Made by a program: the position numbers and the translations under genes. This document shows, piece after piece, positions 56,463 to 64,000 of a stretch of DNA of 64,000 nucleotides (the first letter of the stretch is position 1; every line of letters begins with the position of its first letter). The stretch is taken from positions 36,161,198 through 36,225,197 of the forward strand of contig JASEVX010000005.1 of NCBI GenBank assembly GCA_031761405.1, written 5' to 3'. The notes below the pieces were generated by a model. It saw only the letters and a list, made by a program, of their open reading frames with translations. It ran no database searches and had not been told where the DNA came from. This stretch comes from Serripes groenlandicus. Lineage: Eukaryota > Mollusca > Bivalvia > Cardiida > Cardiidae.

Positions 56463-56591
56463 TGTACGAGAGACGGTGAGAGCAGAAAAGAAAGAGAAAA
56501 ATGGCAACAGCTCCAGCATCTCACGTCAGAGCAACAGGATGATGTCATTCAATGGTTCCAGGAACATGAATTCCTATACAAGGGATCCTGA
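56463..56591 (+). pseudogene. MADF-like domain fragment
   Basis: One frame reads WQQLQHLTSEQQDDVIQWFQ and then EHEFLYKGS before TGA at 56589. That resembles the first helix of MADF (Myb/SANT-like) domains ('LT.eqe..v..wl.e...LY.k'). It is only about 40 codons, with nothing downstream. Confidence 0.3.
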
Positions 56592-57240
56592 ATCATTGGG
56601 CCCACGTGGTAGGCCTGATGGTTCAGAAGCTTAGGCACTGCGCGTCCAGTTTTGTTCATATCTTTTCATGTTTTGCTTTCTCATGATTGGCTCTGTTGAT
56701 TTTTTTGTTGAGCCGTGTGATTCCCCTGATTAGAGATCGGCAATCAGCTAATCTTGCCCCTTGTCGTGTCTACCGACCTCAACATGGTGCAAGGGTGAAT
56801 ATAGTTCATATGTGAACTATGGCCAATGGGTAGACAATTCATTTGAATACTAACGGGTATACTGTCATCCTAATTAATAAAGCTAGTTTTAGTAACAAGG
56901 CTTACCCAGGCTAACCCACTAAACAGCATGCATGCATCTTTTCTCAGTTGCTGTCTAAACGTCGATGAGGACAGGTGCTTTATAAATCGAACAATTTTAA
57001 GCTTTGTCTTATTGAAGTATACATTCTGTGATTCTTTATTTGTGACATTTGTAATCGTTATTAATTTAGAATTTGAATTGTTTTGGAGAGTGCTTATTTA
57101 ATTGTGTATTTGTAATTGGATTATATTGAATAATCAAGATACCAACGCAAGGTTAGTGGTATTTAGCATGGTGAACATGCTTTTAATAAGTTCTTAATGT
57201 TATTTGATTGATTTGAGCCGTTCAGAAAAAACCAACATTG
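56592..57240. other. AT-rich sequence, no gene recognised
   Basis: No coding, SINE or MITE signature is seen. Confidence 0.4.
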
Positions 57241-57470
57241 ATTGAATGATTGAGTTTTGTGTAACGACATTTTCAACAATTTTTCGGTCATATCACGGCA
57301 CTCATTTTACCAACCCATATGTTTCCTGGGTTTCTCACACAAGTACTCCACAAAACAATTTTTACAAACAACTGGCTGCTTTTCCACATAAACATAGCCC
57401 ATTATTGGAAGACGAATGACGCCTGTCGCATTGACTTTTGTCAAACATCACAAAGATAGTTGGCCTAACC
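57241..57470 (-). mobile_element. Second SINE-like family copy
   Basis: It shares AACTGGCTGCTTTTCCACAT and GACGAATGACGCCTGTCGCA with the reverse complement of 3290-3445. The outer part (CGGTCATATCACGGCACTCA) recurs at 57980-58010. Confidence 0.45.
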
Positions 57471-57690
57471 CTGGGTAACCCTTGATATGTAACGATGGAA
57501 ATGGCTAACCCTGGGTAACCCTAATAACTTTGGGTAAGCCTTGATATATAATGATGAGAAAGGCTAACCCTAACCTGGAAGGCTTACCCTGGCTAACCCT
57601 AATTACTTTGGATACCCCAATAACTTTGGGTTAGGTTAGGTTAAGGTTTAGCTAGGGTCAACAATGGTGAAGACGCGAGTTCTCTAGCAC
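57450..57690. repeat. Degenerate telomere-like AACCCT repeats
   Basis: CTAACCCT and GGGTAACCCTAA variants recur about ten times on the + strand, followed by GGGTTAGGTTAGGTTAAGG in the opposite sense. Further copies lie at 58085-58155. No perfect (TTAGGG)n run is present. Confidence 0.4.
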
Positions 57691-57925
57691 CAATGCTCAC
57701 TGTTGGTCCGTGTCGAGCCAAGTTCTCCTGAACATTGAACATTACTCCTCAACACATTCTAAGACCAGTGGAGAAGACGGGAGTTATGTAGTACCAATGC
57801 TCATGTTGGTCCGTGTCGAGCCAAGTGCTCCTGAACATTACTCCTCGACACATTTTAAGATCAATGGTGAAAATGAGAGTTATGTAGTACCAAGGGTTCG
57901 TAGCAGCCCAACCCTCCCTGTTGAA
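57690..57925 (+). repeat. About 115-bp tandem repeat, two-plus copies
   Basis: GTTGGTCCGTGTCGAGCCAA, CTCCTGAACATTACTCCTC and GGGAGTTATGTAGTACCAAT recur. The ORFs on both strands follow from the repetition and are not called as genes. Confidence 0.6.
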
Positions 57926-57930
57926 TAAAT

Positions 57931-58090
57931 ATGCCAATTGACTTGATTGATTTCTGTGTAACGCCATTTACATCTTTTTTTCGGTCATATCACTGCGCTC
58001 ATTTAACCTACCCATATGTTTCCTGGTTTTCTCACACAAGTACTCCACACAACAATCTTTCCAAACAACTGACTGCTTTTCAAAGGGTTA
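57931..58090 (-). mobile_element. Second SINE-like family fragment
   Basis: It matches 57265-57390 (TTTCCTGG, TCTCACACAAGTACTCCACA, AACAACTG) and stops at AAAGGGTTACCC. Confidence 0.4.
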
Positions 58091-58281
58091 CCCTTTCTCA
58101 TTGTTACATATCAAGGGTTACCCTGGGTTAGCTTTACAGGTTAGGGTTACCCTTTGATCTGCTTTATAAGTGATTGGTGATTGAGCGTTCAGGAAAAGAT
58201 ATCCATCGGTTGCTGGGTAAGCAATTTCATACCATTAAATGTAAAGTATAAAGCTTTGTCTTTGTTTTCAGGTACTGAACA

Positions 58282-58768
58282 ATGAGTACACAAGATGATG
58301 TACAGTTGATGGAAAATTTGATTCACAGCTGTGAGAGATTCGTCACGAAGGAGATTGCGACATTGAGGAAAGAGTTAGACATTCAGAAAGGAACTACAAA
58401 GGCATTGGAAGAGTGAGTGTTGACACTGGAAAAGCAACATGAGCAGTTAGAAGCCCAGGTGGTTGGACTCATGCAGATAGACAACACTAATACCGTGCAT
58501 CCACGTTGTTTGGAATGTATGCAGTCAGTCAGCATTTACGTCAGGATTTGTGTCATTGAACGAAGCCATTGTGAACCCACTACCTCCTATTTTAAGTTTT
58601 GAAGATATAACGGACACTCCAAGTTGTATGGCAAGGCCGTTGTCACCTGAAGAAATAGAGATTTACCCTGAACCTGTGAAAAGGCCAGCAGAGGAGACGA
58701 GACTCCCTATGTATATTTTTGCAGCTAAGCGTTGTATAAAATATTGGATTCGCTTATTAAATATGTAA
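58282..58768 (+). pseudogene. Coiled-coil protein gene fragment with in-frame stop and frameshift
   Basis: A TTTGTTTTCAG acceptor-like site at 58271 precedes an ATG at 58282. MSTQDDVQLMENLIHSCERF leads into a helical, Lys/Glu-rich stretch. TGA follows LEE at 58414, and the same frame resumes with LTLEKQHEQLEAQVVGLMQ. A GTGAGT at 58412 could instead be a splice donor. From about 58540 another frame (58550-58768) reads SLNEAIVNPLPPILSFEDIT. No family is recognised. It is either a pseudogene or a multi-exon gene whose other exons I cannot find. Confidence 0.35.
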
Positions 58769-58798
58769 AATCATAGGTACATCAAATAATGATACAAA

Positions 58799-59092
58799 AT
58801 GCACAAGTATTACGTCAGTATTGGTCTTAATAAATTGGAAACAAAAGTTAAAAACAGTTTAGACATGAATGGGTTTGAACATATTTGGAAAAGACAATCT
58901 GTTGATAATGCCAACACATGTCTGCAGCAATATGTACACAGATTATCTGATCAGTATAAACAGATTTGGTATTCAAAGTTTAATGGTAATAACACATTAT
59001 GTCATTATTTAAACTATAAGACTGAATTTACGGTTGAGATTTGCATTTTGAATATTGACATACACATTTCGTTCATTTCTGGCATCATTTAG
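58799..59092 (+). pseudogene. LINE polyprotein C-terminal fragment
   Basis: LETKVKNSLDMNGFEHIWKR, then LSDQYKQIWYSKFN and LCHYLNYKTEF fit the region after the reverse transcriptase in bivalve LINE polyproteins ('V..LL...GF..vW..Q...rL.D...Q.W....S..L..Y...K..F'). No reverse transcriptase motif is nearby. Confidence 0.35.
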
Positions 59093-59682
59093 TATACTAT
59101 ATCTGGTCATTGTTTAATTGTTGAAGAAAGGTAGATACAGGGCTAATCCGAAGAGAATACCGTGTATGCTTGTATTGGGAATCTTCAATTGAAGATGAGT
59201 TTCATTTTGTAATGTTTTGTCCTAATATTATACACGGATTTGAGAATTCAAATTTTGCCAGTATATGTTCTACATCAACCTAGGTCTCAGATGTTTTACA
59301 CATTAATTTCTTCACAAAATGTAACAGCTCCTAAATGCTCTGACTGAAACTCATTCAAATCTTTTGGATCCATTGAGAACTTTGACTGCTGTGGCATGAA
59401 AAAGGGGATTTAAAAAATAAAAAATTAAAATTCTTCTCTAAGTTTTTAATCTGCTTGCTTGATTTTGATATATTTATACAGGGATGTTCATGGGCGATAC
59501 TCTACCAGATTCCTTGAAATCTTGTTATCCATTGAGAATTTTGACTCGCAGAATGAAAAAGTGGCCCAAATTGGACATTTGTGTACAAATCTATTTTAAA
59601 TTCTCCTCTGAATCTGCAGGCTGAATTTTCATACAATCATTGAGTGAACCTCTTCAAGTATCCTTGAAACCGTCTTAAGCCA
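59093..59682. other. Degraded pearl-unit sequence
   Basis: TCCATTGAGAACTTTGACTG, CTGTGGCATGAAAAAGGGG and CTCCTCTGAATCTGCAGG correspond to core units of the type at 1440-2330. No gene is seen. Confidence 0.4.
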
Positions 59683-59749
59683 TTGACATCATTGACTGTT
59701 GAACATTTATTCAAACAGACAGTAAAACATTGTATCATTTTTTTTGCAG

Positions 59750-60075
59750 GTTTATGTCCATATTCTGCCTGTCACCTGTATGGAACTGGGAGTCATGACC
59801 ATCATCATAATGAAACAGAAATTGTCGGAACAGTACAGGAGGTGGTTGAGCTCGATATAATACAAGAGGCGGTGGAGCTTGAAGTAATACAGGACACGTT
59901 GGAGCTTGAAGTAATACATGAGGCGGTGGAGCTTGAAGTTATACAGGAGGTGATGGAGCTTGAAGTAATGCAGGAGGCGGTTGAGCCTGAAACAATACAG
60001 GAGGTGGTGGAGCCTGAAATAACACAGGAGGCGTTGGAGTTTGAAATAACACAGGAGGCGTGGAGCCTGAAATAA
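59750..60075 (+). pseudogene. N-terminal part of Tnp2-like transposase gene, minisatellite-coded
   Basis: A TTTTTTTTGCAG acceptor-like site ends at 59749. The frame reads GLCPYSACHLYGTGSHDHHH and then nine to ten copies of a 10-residue repeat (IQEAVELEV type) encoded by a 30-bp minisatellite (59845-60125). A GAGGCGTGGAG unit at about 60053 has one base fewer than its sisters, which shifts the frame. The previous frame stops at 60073-60075. Confidence 0.45.
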
Positions 60076-61316
60076 TACAGGAGGCAGTGGAGCCTGAAAT
60101 AATACATGAGGCGGTGGAGCCTGAAGATGCTTATGTGCATGAGGACATTGCTGTAGACCAAGAAAGCAATGATGACAGAAATTCTGAAAAAGTTTTTCCT
60201 GGATCAAGATTAAGTTTAGGATCATTCATGGTGCTGATGATGACATTTATCTTGAAGTATTCTTTAACAGGAGAAGGACTCGGTGATATTTTGAATATAA
60301 TTGATCTTCTCTGTCCTTCTGAAAACTTATTGATGAAATCTATTGTTTCATTTAAGAGATGGTTTCAGCATATCAAACATCCATTGAAAGTCCACAAATA
60401 TTGCAGTTTTTGTCACCTTGGTATAACTGAAAAGGATCTAGTTTCTAAGATATGCCCTAATGATCAGTGTAAAAATGTACTTAGCGAGTCATCAGTTTCC
60501 CACTTTATTGAAATACCTATAGCTGAACAGATTAAATCGGTTTTTTCCAGGTCATCATTTATTACTGACATACAGTATCGCTTTACTAGAAAAAAGTCCT
60601 TAAATTGTATTGAAGACATATATGATGGAGAAGTGTACCGGGCTTTGAGCCAGAATGGTGCAATACTTCAAAATCCTCATAATTTATCATTACTTTGGAA
60701 CACAGATGGAATTCCCTGCTTCAAATCCTCAAACATGTCTTTATGGCCGCTATTTTTTCAAATAAATGAATTACAATACGCAAAAAGATCAAAAGCAGAA
60801 AATATGATTCTTGGAGGACTTTGGTTTGGTCCCAAAAAGCCAAATATGATCTCATACACTGAACCTTTTGTAAAAACACTTCACGAATTAGAGACAACAG
60901 GTATTCAGATAGACAGGTACACCAATGCAGACATTCAAGAACCTTTCATTTGTAAAGTTTTGGTTATTGGTGGGACAGCAGACTTGCCTGCGAGAAGTGT
61001 AGTCTGTAATACCATGCAATTCAATGGGAAATATGGTTGTTGTAAATGCTTACAACCAGGAGAAACATTCAAAACAAGTGCAAGAGGTCATTGCCATATT
61101 TTTCCTTTTAAAGAGGAAAACCCAACAGGGCCAAAGCGTTGTCATCAGGAATATCTTAAAGATGTTGAAAACGCTGTAAAAAACAATATCGTTAGCAGGG
61201 GTATCAAGGGACCTTCATTTTTACAGTGTCTTGCATTTTACGACCTTGCCTCAGGAACATGTATAGATTATATGCACGGTATTCTATTAGGGGTAACCAA
61301 TTGGTTACCCAATTGA
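60060..61316 (+). pseudogene. Tnp2-like (Transposase_21/CACTA-related) transposase, 3'-truncated
   Basis: It continues the previous feature after a one-base deletion. Visible are a zinc-ribbon-like KYCSFC..ICPNDQCKN (about 60395-60480), then WNTDGIPCFKSSNMSLWPLF, ILGGLWFGPKKPN, DLPARSVVCNTMQFNGKYGC, CKCLQPGE, GHCHIFPF and finally DYMHGILLGV. This order is typical of Tnp2-like transposases found in many invertebrates, in which the Asp residues of NTDG and DxMH are likely catalytic. The frame ends in TNWLPN with a TGA where repeat sequence begins, so the C-terminal domain is lost. The family call is from memory. Confidence 0.6.
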
Positions 61317-61635
61317 CCTACTGGTTACTGAGGAGAAGATGTTGAAGATTTTTTAAGTTTTCACTTTGGCCATATAAGGCAAAATAGCCCCCGCCCCCTG
61401 GCGGCCATGTTTTTCGACCAATCAACATTGCTTGAAGGAATCTGATAGAGGGTCACCCAAGGAACATTTCTACAAAATTATTTGAAAATCGGCCTGACAC
61501 TTATGGAGGAGAAGATTTTTTAAGTTTTCATTATAGCCATAAAAGGCAAAATAGCCCCGCCCCCTGGCGGCCATGTTTTTTGACCAATCAACATGGCTTG
61601 AAGGAATCTGATAGAGGATCACCCAAGGAACATTT
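61300..61635 (+). mobile_element. Pearl-like element, 5'-truncated, abutting the transposase
   Basis: Unit sequence (ACTGGTTACTGAGGAGAAGA, GCCATATAAGGCAAAATAGC) starts abruptly after the transposase frame. No 5' head is present. It is cut at ACATTTCTAAACAAGAGG, where the next head begins. Confidence 0.55.
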
Positions 61636-61637
61636 CT

Positions 61638-62735
61638 AAACAAGAGGCCCAAGAGGGCCAGTATCGCTCCACGGCCATAAGGCAAAAATAAAATCTCCAA
61701 ACAGCCCTGCCCCGTGGTGGCTATTTTTTTTACCAACCACCATGGCTTAAAGGAATCTTGTAGAGTGTCACCAAAGGAATGTTTCTGCAAAATTTTTTGA
61801 AAATATGCCTGACACTTTCGGAGGAGAAGATTTTTTAAGTTTTCACCATGGTCATATAAGTCAAAATAGCCCCGCCCTCTGGCGGCCATGTTTTTCGACC
61901 AATCAACATGGCTTGAAGGAATCTGATAGAGGGTCACCCAATGAACATTTCTACAAAATTATTTGAAAATCGGCTGAACACTTTCGGAGAAGAAGATGTT
62001 TTAAGTTTTCACTATAGCTATATAATGCAAAAAAGCCCCGCCCCCTGGCGGCCATGTTTTTCGCCCAATCAACATTTCTTGAAGGAATCTAATTAATGTT
62101 CACACAAGGAACATTTCTACAAAATTATTTGAAAATCAGCCTAACACTTTTGGAGGAGAAGATTTTTTAAGTTTGCTCTTTAGCCATATAGGCAAAATAG
62201 CCCCGCCCTGTGAAGGCCATGTTTTTTTAACAATCAACATGGCTTGAAGGAATCTGATAGAGGGTCACCCATGGAACATTTCTACATAATTATTTGAAAA
62301 TCTGCTGAACACTTTTTGAGAAGAAGATTATTTAAGTTTTCACTATAGCTATATAAGGCAAAAAAGCCCCGCCCCCCCTGGCGGCCATGTTTTTCGCCCA
62401 ATCAAAATTTCTTGAAGGAATCTAATAAAGGGTCACCCAAGGAACATTTCTACAAAATTATTTGAAAATCGGCCTGACACTTTCGGAGAAGAAGATTTTT
62501 TAAGTTCTCACTATTTTTTTCTTTCGGTTGCCATGGAAACCAGAATTTTGAATGGATCAAAAAAATTTGAAGGAATTTAGTAGAGGACATTGAGAGGATG
62601 CTTCCCATGAAGTTTCAACCAAATTGGCCAAGTGGTTAGGGAGAAGAAGTCGTTTAAAGGAAAAAGTTAACGCACGCACGACGGACAATTCGCCATGACA
62701 TAAGCTCGACTGGCTTTCAGCCAGTGGAGCTAAAA
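61638..62735 (+). mobile_element. Pearl-like element with about six units
   Basis: The head AACAAGAGGCCCAAGAGGGC is followed by AGTATCGCTCC. Core units are near-consensus. It ends with the AGCTCGACTGGCT-TTC-AGCCAGTGGAGCT hairpin and AAAAAT. A long minus-strand ORF (61470-61937) is a product of the units. Confidence 0.6.
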
Positions 62736-63334
62736 ATTATTTGAAAATCGGCCTAACACTTTTGGAGGAGAAGATTTTTTAAGTTTGCACTATAGCCATA
62801 TAAGGCAAAATAGACCCCCCCCCCCCTGCGGCCATGTTTTTCGACCAATCAACATGGCTTGAAGGAATCTGATAGAGGGTCAACCAAGAAACATTTCAAC
62901 AAAATTATTTGAAAATCAGCCTAACACTTTCGGAGGAGAAGATTTTTTAAGTTTTCACTATAGCCATATAAGGCAAAATAGCCCCCCCCCCCCCCCCCTG
63001 GCGGCCATGTTTTTCGACCAATCAACACGGCTTGAAGGAATCTGATAGAGGGTCATCCAAGGAACATTTCTACAAAATTATTTGAAAATCTGCCTACCAA
63101 TTTGGGAGAAGAAGAATTTTGAAGTTTTTTCGGTTTCGTTGCCATGGAAACCAGAATTTTGCATGGATCCCAAAAAATTGAAGGAATTCTGATGAGGTCA
63201 TTGAGAGGATGCTTTCTGTGAAGTTTCATCCAAATTGACCCACTGGTTACTGAGGAGAAGAAGTTGACGGACGACGCACGACGGACAAAAGGCGATCACA
63301 ATAACTCACCTTGAGCAAAGCTCAGGTGAGCTAA
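62736..63334 (+). mobile_element. Pearl-like element, headless, with C-run expansions
   Basis: There are three units, two of which have their CCCCGCCCCCTGG stretch expanded to runs of 12 or more C (about 62816-62827 and 62983-62998). It ends with CTCACCTTGAGC-AAA-GCTCAGGTGAGC and CTAAAAA. Confidence 0.6.
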
Positions 63335-64000
63335 AAACAAGTGGGCCATGATGGCCCCAGTTTGCTCACCTTCATTATACAATGTACTGCAATGCAAAAC
63401 ACATCAAGACAATTATTCTGAATGCAACCTCCACAGTGTTAACAAGATTTTCCTTCATTTGGCCTAATGATCTATATTTGTTTATGACCCATATTCCAAC
63501 ATGGACTAGATATCATCAAGACAACATTCAACTTGATCAAAGTAAAAATGCGGCCTCAGGAGTTTGAACAATATTTTCCTTTTTTGACCTTGTTTTTGAC
63601 CCAATATGACCTATATTTAAAACTTGACCTAGATATCTTTAAGACAAACATTCTGACAACATTTCAAACTTCTGAAGCAAAAAATGCGACCTTTAGGATG
63701 TTAATAAGATTGTCCTTCAATTTGACCTAGTGACCTACTTTTTGACCCAACATGACCCATGTTTGTACTTGACCTACATATCATGAAGAAAAACATTCTG
63801 ATTAAGTTTCAACATGCTCATGTTGAAAATGTGGCCTTTAGAATGTTAACCAGATTACCCTTCAATTTGGTCTAGTGACCTAGTTTCTGACCGAATATGA
63901 CCCATAAGACAAACATTCTGACAAAATTTCAAACTGCTGAAGCATAAATTGCTAACAAGATTTTCCTTCAATTTGACCTAGTGACCTACTTTTTTACCTG
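63335..64000 (+). repeat. Tandem-core element running off the window
   Basis: The head ACAAGTGGGCCATGATGGCC with TTTGCTCACCTT abuts the previous 3' end. Units of about 130-150 bp carry TTCAATTTGACCTAGTGACC, GACAAACATTCTGAC and AAATTTCAAACTGCTGAAGC. They are rich in TGACCT half-sites, and the 3' end is not reached. Confidence 0.6.

Noticed and set aside
59752..60225. Minus-strand ORFs of 118 and 157 codons
   Set aside because: They are antisense shadows of the coding 30-bp minisatellite.
61470..61937. 155-codon minus-strand ORF
   Set aside because: It is translated pearl units; similar fragments occur wherever the units are tandem.

Overview
The window is metazoan genomic DNA that is AT-rich, intron-containing and packed with repeats. 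It fits a heterodont bivalve mollusc, probably a dreissenid. That assignment is an inference from the repeat families: pearl/Helentron-like elements with tandem cores, tRNA-derived SINEs, palindromic MITEs and AGGTCA-rich tandem arrays. It does not come from a marker gene. There are no rRNA genes, convincing tRNA genes, CRISPR arrays or prokaryotic operons.

Region 1 (1-31 kb) holds a tandem duplication of a gene for a single-pass membrane protein. At the left edge only the end of the last exon of copy 1 is present (stop at 1002-1004). Copy 2 can be followed through splice-compatible exons at 14977-15473 (ectodomain), 17523-17624 (stalk), 19699-19816 (transmembrane segment) and 21366-23316 (about 650-residue tyrosine-motif tail). 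Two further exons at 10908-11083 and 11925-12063 resemble a SUEL/galactose-binding-lectin domain and may be its N-terminal part. Bases 1 to about 5070 and 22313 to about 27845 are copies of one another, including 3'UTR, a pearl-like element and SINEs, giving a repeat period near 22.3 kb. Introns and flanks are full of MITEs, SINEs and minisatellites.

Region 2 (27.8-36 kb) has no gene. It consists of two long tandem arrays (27.85-29.93 and 29.94-30.85 kb) followed by a dense cluster of about 220-bp MITEs flanked by TTAA.

Region 3 (36.8-46 kb) is a graveyard of DIRS-like retroelement pieces (gag-like ORFs, an RNase H remnant, leaders made of short iterated hairpins), a RecQ-helicase-like exon, a probable LTR, and more SINE and pearl-like copies.

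Region 4 (47.3-56.2 kb) is the most striking. An FkbM-family methyltransferase gene with a type II membrane anchor is followed by a DIRS-like leader and gag start, and a 2083-bp block joining the two is repeated four times head-to-tail. Only the first methyltransferase copy has a start and membrane anchor. Copies 1 and 3 (counting from 0) keep an open reading frame, while copies 0 and 2 share a stop codon, so two sequence types alternate along the array.

Region 5 (56.2-64 kb) has a MADF-like fragment, a degenerate telomere-like patch, a coiled-coil pseudogene, a LINE C-terminal fragment, a Tnp2-like transposase broken by a one-base deletion and cut off by repeats, and long pearl-like arrays to the end. 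Apart from the receptor and methyltransferase genes, nearly every coding trace is from mobile elements.
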